From NCBI GenBank assembly GCA_963678075.2, contig CAXXPK010000003.1:248001-312000 (forward strand): DNA of 64,000 nt. Direction: 5' to 3'. Source of the DNA: Oleispirillum sp963678075. Lineage in GTDB: Bacteria > Pseudomonadota > Alphaproteobacteria > Rhodospirillales > Rhodospirillaceae. The position numbers were made by a program, and so were the translations under genes. This document shows positions 18,742 through 29,583 of this stretch, one piece after another (within the stretch, counting starts at the first letter, position 1; every line of letters starts with the position of its first letter). Under the pieces are notes generated by a model that saw only the letters and a program-made list of their open reading frames with translations, was not told the DNA's origin and did not search any database.

Positions 18742-21700
18742 TTGGGGTTTTATAGGGCCTTCGTTCGCGGGCGACGGTCCTTGCCTCCAATCGTGGTCGG
18801 CGGAAAGGTCCCCTTGATCCCAACTTTGCGCGTTCTGTTTCGGCGTCCCGGCCCCTCGTCTCCGTGGAACGACAAACCCCCGGTTCGCCAGGAGCTTTTC
18901 GGCGGGGAGCGTCTTGAACAGCACGCGCGAAGCCTTGCCCTGGCGCAGGGAGTCACGACCGAGCCGCCGGTGGTTCCTTCCCTTCATGCGCGCCTGCGCG
19001 ACAACGCCAACGTCCTTCGCGCGGCGTATCGGGCAAGCGCCGAGGAACTGGAAAGCGGGCAGGGACAGGTTCCGGCGGTGAAGTGGTTGCTCGACAACTA
19101 CCACCTTGTGGAAACCCAGATCCGTGAGATTCGCAACGACATGCCGTCCGGATACTATCGCCAGCTTCCGAAGCTCGCCGACGGTCCGTTCGCAGGGTAT
19201 CCGCGCGTGTTCGGCCTTGCCTGGGCGTTCGTCGCCCACACCGACAGCCACTTCGACCCGGATATTCTTGGGCGCTTCATCGTCGCCTATCAGGAGGTCC
19301 AGCCTCTGACCATTGGCGAGTTGTGGGCGGTATCGATCACGCTTCGCATCGTGTTGATCGAAAACCTTCGCCGTCTGGCCGAACAAATCACCATCGGGCG
19401 GCGCGAATATGCGGCCGCGGATGCGTTTTCCGATCGGGTGCTGGCGCAGGGCGCGGCGATTTCCGCCGCCGAAGCCGACGCCATGGCGGGTGGGTCGAAG
19501 CCGCTATCCGAACGCTTCGCCGCGCACCTTGCCAAACGCTTGCGGGACCAAGACCCCAACACCTTGCCGGCGCTCGGTTGGCTTGAGGATCAGCTCGATC
19601 TGCAAAACATCACCGTTGACGACGTGGTGCGGCGCTATCAGCGGCGGCAGGGCGCATCCAACGTCACGGTGCGCAACATCATCACCAGCATGCGGCTGAT
19701 TTCCGATATCGATTGGACAGAACTTTTCGAACGCGTCAGCCTTGTCGATGCGCGCTTGGGCGTGGAGAGCGGCTTTTTCGCCATGGATTTCCCCACCCGA
19801 AACCTCTATCGCAGCGCGATCGAACAACTCGCGCGCGGGTCGGACGCAACCGAACTCGACGTCGTCGAACACGCGCTCAACGCGGCGCTGACGGCAGGTC
19901 AACTCGCCGACAACCCGGCGACGGCGGGACGGGTCGGCGATCCCGGCTATCATCTGATCGCCGAGGGCCGCCGCGACCTGGAGCGCGCCATCGGCTTCCG
20001 TCCGTCGGTGCGGTTGTGGATCAGTCGTTTGAGCATCCGCCTTGGGATTCGGGGCTATGTCGCCGCGATTCTCGCGGTCACCGCGCTCGGCCTGGCCTTG
20101 GCGGAGGGCGCGCTTGCCGCGCTCGGTGTCGGGGTCCCTTGGCTTGGGCTGTTCGCGGTGCTGGGTTTCGTTCCCGCCAGCGATGTCGCGACCGCGCTGG
20201 TCAATCGCGCCGTCACCTGGAATTTCGGCACTGCCGCGTTGCCCGGTCTGGAGCTTGCGAACGGCGTACCCGAGAGCTTGCGCACCCTTGTCGCGGTGCC
20301 GACGCTGCTGGGCAACGAGGCCGACCTGCGGGAGCAGATCGAGCGCCTTGAGGTCCACCATCTTGCCGGGGCCGGTGGCGATCTTGCCTTCGCACTGCTG
20401 ACCGATGGACCCGATGCCGATCGCGAGACCCTTCCCGGGGATGCGCCGTTGTTGGCGGTTGCCGTCGCCGAGATACGTTCGTTGAATCGGCGCCATGGTC
20501 CCTGCCCAAACGGCGGCGACCGCTTCCTGCTGCTTCACCGCCGCCGTCTCTTCAACCCGGCGGAGAACGCCTGGATGGGGTGGGAGCGTAAACGCGGTAA
20601 ACTCCATGAACTCAACCGCCTGCTGCGCGGCGCGACCGACACCACCTTCGTACTGGTCGCGGGTCTGGAGCAAGAACTCCCCCGCGACGTGCGCTATGTG
20701 ATTACCCTCGACGCCGATACCCGCTTGCCGCGTGACGCCGCCCTGCGCCTGATCGGCAAGATGGCCCATCCGCTCAACCGACCGAGCTTCAATGCCGAGG
20801 GCACATGCGTGATCGGCGGCTACGGAATTCTTCAGCCACGGGTGACGCCCGCGCTTCCGGTGGGCCGCGAGGGTTCGTTCTTCCAACGGGTGTTTTCCGG
20901 TCCAAGCGGCGTCGATCCTTATGCGGCGGCGGTGTCCGACGTCTACCAGGATCTGTTCGGCGAAGGCTCGTATACCGGCAAGGGGATCTATGATCTCGAC
21001 GCGTTCGAGACCGCGCTTTCGGGTCGGGTGCCGGACAAGGCGATGCTGAGCCACGATCTGTTCGAGGGGACTTTCGCGCGGGCGGGCCTTGCCTCCGACA
21101 TCGAGGTGATCGAGGAATTTCCGGCGCGTTACGACGTCGCGGCGAAGCGCCGCCATCGTTGGACGCGCGGCGATTGGCAGCTTTTGCCCTGGGTTCTGGG
21201 GATCGGCGCGGGCAACCGCCCCCTGCCGCCGGTGGGCCGATGGAAGATGATGGACAATCTCCGCCGCTCGCTGCAAGCGCCGTTCATTCTCGCGGTTCTG
21301 GGAATGTGCTGGCTGCTGCCGAAGCCCGTTGGGATCGTCGGCGACCTCTTCGTCCTTACCGTGCTGGTGGTTCCCGCGTTTCTTGCGTTGCTGTTCGCGA
21401 TTTTGCCGCGTGTGAACGTCGGACTGCGCAGCCATGCGGCGGCGTTGGGCTCGGATCTTCGGCTCGCCGCGTTGCAAACCCTCCTGAATGCCGCGTTCCT
21501 TGCTGATCAGGCGTGGCGGTCGAGCGATGCGATCGTTCGGACCTTGGTTCGGGTGTTGGTCACCCGCAAGCACCTCCTCGAATGGACCACCGCCGCCCAG
21601 TCCTCCGGCAAACCGCGATTGAGTTTGTGCGGATTCTATGCCGACATGGCAGCGGGAACCGCGATGGGGCTGGTTCTAAGCCTTGGTGGGGTCGCGATTC

Positions 21701-24700
21701 ACCCCGCGTCGTGGTCCGCTATCCTGCCCTTCGGCCTGCTGTGGGCGCTTGCCCCGGCGATCGCGACGTGGGCCAGCCGGTCGCCGCCGGTCGCGCACAA
21801 AAGCGCGCTTTCGCCCTCGGCGAGGAGAGATATGCGCCTGATCGCGCGGCGCACTTGGCGCTATTTCGAAACCTTCGTGACGGCGTCCGAAAACATGCTG
21901 CCGCCGGACAATTTCCAGGAAGACCCGCACCCGACGGTCGCGCATCGGACCTCGCCGACCAACATCGGCCTGTATCTGCTTTCGGCGATCGTCGCTCGCG
22001 ACTTCGGCTGGGCGGGAACCCACGAGACCGTCGATCAAGTGGAGGCGACGTTCGCCACCTTGGCGAGAATGCAGCGCTATCGCGGGCATTTTTTCAATTG
22101 GTACGATACGCGCGACCTGCGCGTGCTCGACCCCGCCTATATCTCGTCGGTCGATAGCGGCAATCTCGCCGGACATCTGATCGCCGCCGCCAACGCCTTC
22201 GGCGAGTGGACGGATGGCCGACCGACCGCCGAACTCCGGCAGGGGGTGGCGGACGTCGTCGCCTTGGCGCTGGAGGCATTGAACGCCTTGCCGATCGCGA
22301 GCGGCGAACGCGGGCAACGGCTGGGGGCGACCCTGGCCGAGATCGAGGTGCAGCTTCATGGCGCGCAAGCCAGCGGTTCGTTGTTTCCGACTCTCCGGCG
22401 ATTGAGTGAAAAGGCTAATCGCACCGCGCACGAGATCGTCGCGGCGGATCACGAGGCGGCATCGCAGGATTTGATCTTCTGGACCGAAGCGCTGAAGAAG
22501 ATGGTGGACGAGCATCAGCGCGACGACGCCCTCAATCGCGAGCCGTCGGTCTTGCGCGAACGGCTCCGGATCCTCGCCGACACCGCGCGGGACCTTGCCG
22601 AGGAGATGGACTTCGGCTTCCTCCTCGACACCGACCGCAAGCTTCTGGCGATCGGCTATTCCCTGCCGGACCGCCGTATCGATACCAACTGCTACGATCT
22701 TCTCGCCTCCGAGGCGCGCCTCGCGAGTCTGTTCGCGATCGCGAAGGGCGACGTTCCGACCCGTCACTGGTTCCGTTTGGGCCGTTCGGCGATTCCGCTC
22801 GGCAGCGGCTCGGCGTTGATCTCGTGGTCGGGCTCGATGTTCGAATATCTGATGCCGTCGTTGGTGTTGCGCGCGCCGGTGGGCAGCCTGCTCGAACAGA
22901 CCAGCCGCCTGGTGGTGGCGCGCCAGCAAAGCTATGCCCACAGCCTTAGGGTTCCGTGGGGGATCTCGGAATCCGCGTTCAACGCCAGGGATTTGGAATT
23001 CACCTACCAGTATTCGAATTTCGGCATTCCCGGCCTTGGATTGAAGCGCGGCCTTGCCGGCAACACCGTGATCGCGCCATATGCCACCGGCCTTGCCGCG
23101 ATGGTCGATCCGCGCGGCGCGCATAAGAACTTTACCCGCCTTGCCGCCATCGGCGCGCTTGGCCGCCACGGCTTCTACGAGGCGCTGGATTACACCCCGA
23201 CACGCCTGCCCGAGGGCGCCAAAATGGCGCTGGTGCGCAGCTATATGGCGCATCACCAGGGGATGACCATCGTCGCGATCGGCAATCTTTTGCACGATGG
23301 GGTGATGCGCCTGCGCTTCCACTGCGAGCCGATGATTCAGGCGAGCGAGCTTTTGCTGCAGGAGCGGATGCCGCGCGAGGTGCCGATGGTGCGGTTCCAT
23401 CCCGACGAGGAAAAACTGTTCCCCGAGGATATCGGTGCCGATGTTTCGGCATTCCGCCGAGAGCAAGCGTCTGCCGCCGGGGCGCCGATCACCCATCTGC
23501 TTTCCAATGGTCGCTATGCAGTGATGCTCACCGCCTCGGGGATGGGGTACAGCCGTTGGCGCGACATCGCCGTGACCCGCTGGCGCGAAGACGCGACCTG
23601 CGACCTTATGGGGTCGCGGGTTTTCCTGCGCGATACCGGTAGCGGCGTCCTTTGGCCCGCCGCGATGCAGCCCAACGAGATTGACGCCGACGAGGGCGTT
23701 GTGGTGTTCGGCGAGGATCACGCGCGCTTCACCCGCCGCGACGGCCCGCTCACCACCACCCTGGAGGTGTTGGTTTCGGGCGAGGACGATGGCGAGGTTC
23801 GTCGGGTCTCGGTGAGCAACAGCAGCCGTCGCCCGCACGAAATCGAGATGACCTCCTACAGCGAGGTGGTTTTGACCTCGCCCGCCACCGACGCGGCGCA
23901 TCCGGCGTTCGCCAAGTTGTTTGTCGAGACCGAGTATTTGCCGGAATTCGGCGCCCTGATCGCGACCTGCAGGCCGCGCCCGGCCGACGAGCCGCGCGCC
24001 TGGGCGGCGCACTTTGCCGTGGTCGAGGGCGAAATCTCGGCCGATCCCGAGCATGAGACCGACCGTGCCCGGTTCCTTGGGCGCTGCCATTCGGTCGAAA
24101 CCGCGCCGACGGTGACCGAGGGCCGACCGCTGTCCAACACCGTCGGGATTGTCCTCGATCCGATCTTTTCGCTGCGCCAGCGCGTGGTGGTGACGCCGGG
24201 CGAGGTGGTCCGTATCGCGTTTTGGACGATCGCCGCAGGCTCGCGGGAGAGGTTGCTGGAACTCATCGACAAGCACCACGACCGCAACGCCTTCGACCGC
24301 GCGAAGACGCTCGCCTGGACGCAGGCGCAGGTGCAATTGCGTCACCTCGACATCGATGCCGAGCAGGCCGCCGACTTCCAGCGCCTCGCCGCGCCGATCC
24401 TTTACGCCGACGCCCGCTTCCGCCCGCATTCCGACGTGATTCTGCGTGGCGCGGGCGCGCAGTCCGGCCTTTGGGCGCATGGGATCTCGGGGGATTTGCC
24501 GATTGTTCTGGTGCGCATCGACGAGGCAGAGGACATGCCCCTGGTGCGTGAGATGTTGCAGGCTCACGAATACTGGCGGATGAAGAGCCTTGCCGTCAAT
24601 CTGGTGATCGTTAACGAACGCGCGTCCTCCTACATCCAGGACCTCCAGAACGCGATCGAGACGGCGATACGCAGCAGCCAATCGCGGCCGCGCTTCGGCG

Positions 24701-27324
24701 AGGATTTGGCCAAGGGCTCGGTGGTCGCCCTGCGTGCCGATCTGATCTCCCTCGAGTCCCGGATTCTATTGCAGTCGGTCGCGCGGATCGTGCTGAATGC
24801 GCGGCGCGGTTTGATCGCGGAACAGCTTGCGCGGCTGCCCCAGCCCCGTAACCGTCCGCTGCCGGTGCGGCAGCGGACGGTTTTCGCGAATGCCGCGCCG
24901 TTGCCGCCGTCCGCCCAGGCAAGGGCGTTGGAGTTCTTCAACGGCCTTGGCGGCTTCGATCGCGACGGTCGGGAATATGTGGTTCATCTTGGCCCGGGGC
25001 AAACCACGCCCGCGCCCTGGATCAACGTGATCGCCAACCCGGCGTTCGGATTCCAGGTTTCGGCGGAGGGAAGCGGCTTTACTTGGGCCGACAACAGCCG
25101 CGAAAACCAGCTCACTCCCTGGTCCAACGATCCGGTGATGGACCCGTCGGGCGAGGCGATCTACGTCCGTGACGAGGTCACCGGCGAGATTTGGAGCGCG
25201 ACCGCCGCGCCAGTCCGTGACGATGGCTCGTATGTCGCCCGCCACGGTTTCGGTTATTCCCGCTTCGAGCATCAGGCGGGTGGAATTTCGCTCTCCCTTC
25301 TACAATACGTGCCGATCGACGACCCGATCAAGATCTCGCGCCTGACCCTCACGAACCTTTCCGACCGGCCACGGCGGCTCTCCGTCACCGCTTATGCGGA
25401 ATGGGTGCTCGGCACCGCACGGGGCGCGTCCGCGCCGTTCGTCACCACCGAGCTTGAGGCCGCCACCGGCGCGATGTTCGCGCGCAATCGCTGGGGGCTT
25501 GCCTTTCCTGGGCGGGTCGCCTTCGCCGACCTTGGCGGACGCCAGACCGCATGGACCGGCGACCGCACCGAGTTTCTTGGGCGCGACGGCAACATCGCGT
25601 CGCCTGCCGCGCTTGCCCGTTCGGCGCCGCTTTCGGGGCGGATCGGCGCGGGGCTCGACCCCTGCGCCGCGCTCGGCTGCGTCGTCGATCTCGCGGTTGG
25701 CGAGAGTGTCGAGGTGGCGTTCTTCCTTGGCCAGAGCGCTTCGGCGGAAGACGCCCGCGACCTTGTCGTGCGCTATCGCGAGGCTAATCTTGACGTGGTG
25801 CTCGCCGACGTCGCCGCGTACTGGGACAAAATCCTCGGCACGGTGCGGATGCGAACCCCCGATCGCGCCATGGATATCCTGCTGAACGGCTGGCTACTCT
25901 ATCAGACCATCGCCTGCCGGGTTTGGGCGCGCTCGGCATTCTATCAGGCGAGCGGCGCCTACGGCTTCCGCGATCAAATTCAGGATGGCATGGCGCTGTC
26001 GCTGGCGATGCCCGAGGAAACGCGCGCCCATTTGCTGCGCGCGGCGGCGCGGCAGTTCGTCGAGGGCGACGTTCAACACTGGTGGTTGCCCCATTCCGGC
26101 GCGGGCGTGCGCACCCGGATTTCCGACGACCGCGCGTGGCTTGCCTATGCGGTGGCTAACTATGTGGCGACCTCGGGGGACGCGACCATCCTCGACGAGG
26201 AGGTGCCGTTCCTCGCAGGGCCGGTTCTGCACAATGGCGAGGAGTCGGCGTTCTATCAGCCGCTGGTGGCGTCGGAAACCGCGACGGTGTTCGACCACTG
26301 CGCGCTCGGCCTTGACCGCAGTCTCGAAAGCCTCGGCGCGCACGGTCTACCGCTGATCGGCACCGGCGACTGGAACGACGGCATGAGCCACGTTGGCGCG
26401 GGCGGCAAGGGCGAGAGCGTTTGGCTCGGCTGGATGCTGCTTAGCACCGTCGATCTGTTCGCGCCGCTGGCGCGGAGCCGTGCGCCGGAGCGTGCCGCGT
26501 CTTGGCGGGCGCGGGCGGACGATCTGCGCCGCGCGTTAGAGGCCGAGGCATGGGACGGCGATTGGTATCGCCGCGCCACCTTCGACGACGGTACCTGGCT
26601 CGGGTCCAAGGACAGCGGCGAATGCCGGATCGATTCGATCGCGCAGTCATGGGCGGTGCTTTCGGGCGCGGCCGACCCGGCCCGCGCGGCGGCCGCGATG
26701 GCGTCTCTCGACCGGCACCTGACCCGCCGCAAGGACAAGCTCGCGCTGCTGTTCACCCCGCCGTTCGATAAGACCCCCCACGATCCGGGCTACATTAAGG
26801 GGTATCCCCCGGGTCTGCGAGAGAATGGCGGCCAATACAGCCACGCCGCGATGTGGTCGATCCTTGCCCATGCGAAGCAGGGCGACGGCGACAAGGCCGC
26901 CGAACTGTTCGCGTTGCTCAACCCGATCAACCACGCGCGCACCGCCGCCGAGGTGGCGCGTTACAAGGTCGAGCCCTATGTCGTCGCGGCCGACGTCTAT
27001 TCCGTCGCGCCCCACATCGGGCGGGGCGGCTGGACCTGGTACACCGGATCGGCGGGATGGATGTATCGCGCCGGGATCGAGGGTTTGCTGGGAATTCGTC
27101 GCGAGGGCGAGACGCTTCTCGTCGCGCCCTGCCTGCCCAAGAGCTGGCCGGAGTTCGCGGTCACCGTCGCGGTGGCCGGAACGGACTATGAAATGCGCGT
27201 CGTGGCGCGGGATGTCGGCGCGGAACCGAGCGCCCGGATCGACGGTGCGGATGCAGCCTGTCCGGGCGGACAGGCGCGCTTGCTCCTCGACGGAGGGAGT
27301 CATCGGTTCGAAATGCGGGTGTGA
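18742..27324 (+). CDS. ndvB: Cyclic beta-1,2-glucan synthase (NdvB/ChvB type)
   Basis: A giant inner-membrane enzyme that makes periplasmic cyclic beta-1,2-glucan from UDP-glucose. Domains in order: N-terminal region with RQELFGGERLEQHARSLA; membrane helices about 433-475; a GT84 glycosyltransferase core about 580-815 with LDADTRLP, GGYGILQPRV and RHRWTRGDWQL; more helices about 840-900 and 965-1010; a glycoamylase-like domain about 1340-1550 (YMAHHQGMT); and a C-terminal GH94 phosphorylase-type region with YGFRDQIQDG and GDWNDGMSH, which controls ring size in known NdvB. The 2860 residues match the family. The annotated start is a non-ATG codon and approximate; true translation may begin within the next 100 bases. 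The gene stands alone on the plus strand. Confidence 0.92.
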   Translation: MGFYRAFVRGRRSLPPIVVGGKVPLIPTLRVLFRRPGPSSPWNDKPPVRQELFGGERLEQHARSLALAQGVTTEPPVVPSLHARLRDNANVLRAAYRASAEELESGQGQVPAVKWLLDNYHLVETQIREIRNDMPSGYYRQLPKLADGPFAGYPRVFGLAWAFVAHTDSHFDPDILGRFIVAYQEVQPLTIGELWAVSITLRIVLIENLRRLAEQITIGRREYAAADAFSDRVLAQGAAISAAEADAMAGGSKPLSERFAAHLAKRLRDQDPNTLPALGWLEDQLDLQNITVDDVVRRYQRRQGASNVTVRNIITSMRLISDIDWTELFERVSLVDARLGVESGFFAMDFPTRNLYRSAIEQLARGSDATELDVVEHALNAALTAGQLADNPATAGRVGDPGYHLIAEGRRDLERAIGFRPSVRLWISRLSIRLGIRGYVAAILAVTALGLALAEGALAALGVGVPWLGLFAVLGFVPASDVATALVNRAVTWNFGTAALPGLELANGVPESLRTLVAVPTLLGNEADLREQIERLEVHHLAGAGGDLAFALLTDGPDADRETLPGDAPLLAVAVAEIRSLNRRHGPCPNGGDRFLLLHRRRLFNPAENAWMGWERKRGKLHELNRLLRGATDTTFVLVAGLEQELPRDVRYVITLDADTRLPRDAALRLIGKMAHPLNRPSFNAEGTCVIGGYGILQPRVTPALPVGREGSFFQRVFSGPSGVDPYAAAVSDVYQDLFGEGSYTGKGIYDLDAFETALSGRVPDKAMLSHDLFEGTFARAGLASDIEVIEEFPARYDVAAKRRHRWTRGDWQLLPWVLGIGAGNRPLPPVGRWKMMDNLRRSLQAPFILAVLGMCWLLPKPVGIVGDLFVLTVLVVPAFLALLFAILPRVNVGLRSHAAALGSDLRLAALQTLLNAAFLADQAWRSSDAIVRTLVRVLVTRKHLLEWTTAAQSSGKPRLSLCGFYADMAAGTAMGLVLSLGGVAIHPASWSAILPFGLLWALAPAIATWASRSPPVAHKSALSPSARRDMRLIARRTWRYFETFVTASENMLPPDNFQEDPHPTVAHRTSPTNIGLYLLSAIVARDFGWAGTHETVDQVEATFATLARMQRYRGHFFNWYDTRDLRVLDPAYISSVDSGNLAGHLIAAANAFGEWTDGRPTAELRQGVADVVALALEALNALPIASGERGQRLGATLAEIEVQLHGAQASGSLFPTLRRLSEKANRTAHEIVAADHEAASQDLIFWTEALKKMVDEHQRDDALNREPSVLRERLRILADTARDLAEEMDFGFLLDTDRKLLAIGYSLPDRRIDTNCYDLLASEARLASLFAIAKGDVPTRHWFRLGRSAIPLGSGSALISWSGSMFEYLMPSLVLRAPVGSLLEQTSRLVVARQQSYAHSLRVPWGISESAFNARDLEFTYQYSNFGIPGLGLKRGLAGNTVIAPYATGLAAMVDPRGAHKNFTRLAAIGALGRHGFYEALDYTPTRLPEGAKMALVRSYMAHHQGMTIVAIGNLLHDGVMRLRFHCEPMIQASELLLQERMPREVPMVRFHPDEEKLFPEDIGADVSAFRREQASAAGAPITHLLSNGRYAVMLTASGMGYSRWRDIAVTRWREDATCDLMGSRVFLRDTGSGVLWPAAMQPNEIDADEGVVVFGEDHARFTRRDGPLTTTLEVLVSGEDDGEVRRVSVSNSSRRPHEIEMTSYSEVVLTSPATDAAHPAFAKLFVETEYLPEFGALIATCRPRPADEPRAWAAHFAVVEGEISADPEHETDRARFLGRCHSVETAPTVTEGRPLSNTVGIVLDPIFSLRQRVVVTPGEVVRIAFWTIAAGSRERLLELIDKHHDRNAFDRAKTLAWTQAQVQLRHLDIDAEQAADFQRLAAPILYADARFRPHSDVILRGAGAQSGLWAHGISGDLPIVLVRIDEAEDMPLVREMLQAHEYWRMKSLAVNLVIVNERASSYIQDLQNAIETAIRSSQSRPRFGEDLAKGSVVALRADLISLESRILLQSVARIVLNARRGLIAEQLARLPQPRNRPLPVRQRTVFANAAPLPPSAQARALEFFNGLGGFDRDGREYVVHLGPGQTTPAPWINVIANPAFGFQVSAEGSGFTWADNSRENQLTPWSNDPVMDPSGEAIYVRDEVTGEIWSATAAPVRDDGSYVARHGFGYSRFEHQAGGISLSLLQYVPIDDPIKISRLTLTNLSDRPRRLSVTAYAEWVLGTARGASAPFVTTELEAATGAMFARNRWGLAFPGRVAFADLGGRQTAWTGDRTEFLGRDGNIASPAALARSAPLSGRIGAGLDPCAALGCVVDLAVGESVEVAFFLGQSASAEDARDLVVRYREANLDVVLADVAAYWDKILGTVRMRTPDRAMDILLNGWLLYQTIACRVWARSAFYQASGAYGFRDQIQDGMALSLAMPEETRAHLLRAAARQFVEGDVQHWWLPHSGAGVRTRISDDRAWLAYAVANYVATSGDATILDEEVPFLAGPVLHNGEESAFYQPLVASETATVFDHCALGLDRSLESLGAHGLPLIGTGDWNDGMSHVGAGGKGESVWLGWMLLSTVDLFAPLARSRAPERAASWRARADDLRRALEAEAWDGDWYRRATFDDGTWLGSKDSGECRIDSIAQSWAVLSGAADPARAAAAMASLDRHLTRRKDKLALLFTPPFDKTPHDPGYIKGYPPGLRENGGQYSHAAMWSILAHAKQGDGDKAAELFALLNPINHARTAAEVARYKVEPYVVAADVYSVAPHIGRGGWTWYTGSAGWMYRAGIEGLLGIRREGETLLVAPCLPKSWPEFAVTVAVAGTDYEMRVVARDVGAEPSARIDGADAACPGGQARLLLDGGSHRFEMRV

Positions 27325-27449
27325 AGCGGTATCGCGGGATGAGGTTGCCCCGTTCGGTGATCCGAAGTCCCGCGTCTCGTCTGAAATTGTCACCGACGTC
27401 GGCTGTGCCCATCATGGCCTCCTCGCCTCGGAATCAGGGGGGAAGAGGC

Positions 27450-29318
27450 CTATCGATCCAGGGGCCGTTCAGTCGAGATCACCTTCAGGAAGATATCCCC
27501 ATATCGTTCCAGCTTTGACTGTCCGACGCCGGAGATGCCCAGCAGCGCGTCGCGGCTGGTCGGGCGTTTGGTTGCGAAGGCAACCAGGGTCGTGTCCGGG
27601 AAGACGACATAGGGGGGGACCGAAAGTTCCTTGGCGATCGCCGCGCGGGTCGCGCGGAGAGCCTCGAACAGCGTCTTATCCGAGCCTTCCAGCGTGGATT
27701 TGGCGCTTGCCGCACGCGATGACGCGTGTCTCGAAGGCTTTCCCTTCGTCGGCTGATCCTTGCGGAAGCGAACCTCGCATTCGTGCTTGAAAACGTCGCG
27801 CGCCTTTGGCTCCAGTTTCTGTGCGCCAAAGGCCGCGTGATCGACGCCGATGAAGCCGGCGGCGAGAAGCTGGCGATAGATCGACTGCCAAGTTTTTGAC
27901 GGAATATCCCGTCCCGCACCGAAGATCGGCATATCCACATGACCGAAGCGGGTGGTCTTTTCGTTCGTGTTGCCGATGAGCACGTCGATCAGGTGGCCGG
28001 TTCCGAAGCGTTCGTTGGTCCGATAGATCGCCGCCAAGGCCTTGATCGCGGCGTCCGTTCCGTCCCAGGTCTCAACCGGGTCGAGGCAGGTGTCGCAGTT
28101 GCCGCAGTCTCCGGCATGGGTCTCTCCGAAATGCGCAAGGATTGCCTGCCGACGGCAGCCGGGGGTCTCGCAGATGGCGAGCAGTGCGTTGAGCTTGGCC
28201 CGTTCGACGCGCTTGACGTTGTCGTCCGACGTTCCTTCATCGATCATCCGGCTGCGCTGGATGACATCGGCCATGCCATAGGCCATCCAGGCCTCGGACG
28301 GCAACCCGTCGCGCCCGGCACGCCCGGTTTCCTGATAATAAGCCTCGACGGAACCGGGCAGGTCGAGATGCGCGACATAGCGGACGTTCGGCTTGTCGAT
28401 GCCCATGCCGAAGGCGACGGTCGCGACCAGACACAGATCCTCCTCCTTCAAGAAGGCATCCTGATGGCTGTCGCGGAGGGCGCGGTCCATGCCGGCGTGA
28501 TAGGCGAGCGATCGCACCCCTTGCGCGTTCAGCCAGTTGGACGTGTCCTCGACCTTGGCGCGCGATAGGCAATAGACGATGCCGCTCGATCCCTTGTGTC
28601 GCGACAGAAAACGCAGAAGCTGTTGACGCGGTTGATCGCGCGCGACGATCTCATAGGTGATATTCGGTCGGTCGAACGAGGTGGAGAAGACTTTGGCCGA
28701 GTGCAAGCCAAGCTTGTCGATGAGGTCCTCGCGGGTGTGCGGATCGGCCGTCGCCGTCAGGGCCGTGCGCGGCACCCCAGGATAAAGCTCGGCGAGATAA
28801 CCGAGCTCGCGATATTCCGGCCGAAAATCATGCCCCCACTGCGAAACGCAATGCGCTTCGTCGATGGCGAACAGCGCAATCTTGGTGTTGCCGATCATCG
28901 CCTTGAAGGCGGGCGTGACGATCCGTTCGGGGGTGACGTAGAGAAGGTCGAGACCGCCGCTGAAAATCGCGCTGCGAACCTCGGTGAACTCTTCGCGCGT
29001 CAGCGACGAATTAAGCGCGGCGGCGCGCACGCCCCGTTGCTTCAGGGCTTCCACTTGATCGCGCATCAGCGCAATCAGCGGTGAAATGACAATTCCGACG
29101 CCATCGCGGACCAGCGCCGGAATCTGGAAACACAGAGATTTGCCGCCGCCGGTCGGGAACAGGACGACCGCGTCTCCACCCGACACGACGTGATTGATGA
29201 CGTCCGCCTGCTTGCCCAGGAAAGCGGAGTAGCCGTAGACCTGCTTGAGAATGGCCCGCGGATTTTTCGCTTCGCGGGCGTCGAACAGGGGGGCGGCACT
29301 CTTTTGGGTCTGCGGCAT
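27450..29318 (-). CDS. recQ: ATP-dependent DNA helicase RecQ
   Basis: 3'-5' helicase for recombination and replication repair. The 622-residue product has Walker A FPTGGGKS, the DEAH box (IDEAHCVSQWGHDFRPEY), motif VI QETGRAGRDG, then a zinc-binding RQC region (CETPGCRR...CGNCDTC), a linker and a C-terminal HRDC domain around residues 540-615. Start ATG at 29318. It converges with ndvB across a 125-base gap. All helicase motifs are intact. Confidence 0.95.
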   Translation of the reverse strand: MPQTQKSAAPLFDAREAKNPRAILKQVYGYSAFLGKQADVINHVVSGGDAVVLFPTGGGKSLCFQIPALVRDGVGIVISPLIALMRDQVEALKQRGVRAAALNSSLTREEFTEVRSAIFSGGLDLLYVTPERIVTPAFKAMIGNTKIALFAIDEAHCVSQWGHDFRPEYRELGYLAELYPGVPRTALTATADPHTREDLIDKLGLHSAKVFSTSFDRPNITYEIVARDQPRQQLLRFLSRHKGSSGIVYCLSRAKVEDTSNWLNAQGVRSLAYHAGMDRALRDSHQDAFLKEEDLCLVATVAFGMGIDKPNVRYVAHLDLPGSVEAYYQETGRAGRDGLPSEAWMAYGMADVIQRSRMIDEGTSDDNVKRVERAKLNALLAICETPGCRRQAILAHFGETHAGDCGNCDTCLDPVETWDGTDAAIKALAAIYRTNERFGTGHLIDVLIGNTNEKTTRFGHVDMPIFGAGRDIPSKTWQSIYRQLLAAGFIGVDHAAFGAQKLEPKARDVFKHECEVRFRKDQPTKGKPSRHASSRAASAKSTLEGSDKTLFEALRATRAAIAKELSVPPYVVFPDTTLVAFATKRPTSRDALLGISGVGQSKLERYGDIFLKVISTERPLDR

Positions 29319-29454
29319 GGGATCGCTTTCTTGGAAAGGCCAACCTGAACTTGCATCCTGGCCGAACCGCGACGGTTCTCCGCCGAGGGGATGCGGAACG
29401 CAATAAAAATATCCTGGCCGGGGATGCCCTCGACGAGGTCTTGGTCGAGGGTAT

Positions 29455-29522
29455 CACACGTCCCCGGGCGGGCGCGTCTTCCGCTCGACGGTGGGCGTCA
29501 TCTGTTCGAGATGCGGGTGTGA
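29455..29522 (+). pseudogene. Scrap of a second NdvB-like 3' end
   Basis: In one plus-strand frame the bases before a TGA at 29520-29522 translate to PGRARLPLDGGRHLFEMRV. The ndvB end at 27259-27324 encodes PGGQARLLLDGGSHRFEMRV, so the match is unmistakable over about 20 residues and includes the same stop context. Further upstream the frame is lost, although a neighbouring frame (DALDEVLVEGITRP) could be the preceding part. Only this tail remains, just left of IS copy 3. Confidence 0.6.
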
Positions 29523-29583
29523 GGGGACGCCGCCGCTTCTTGCGGAGAAGCCTTTTTCACCACCCCTCCAGGCTCAGGACTCA

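Noticed and set aside
21676..24681. A 1001-codon open frame on the minus strand inside ndvB
   Set aside because: It has no family character and is a GC-skew shadow of the ndvB coding strand.
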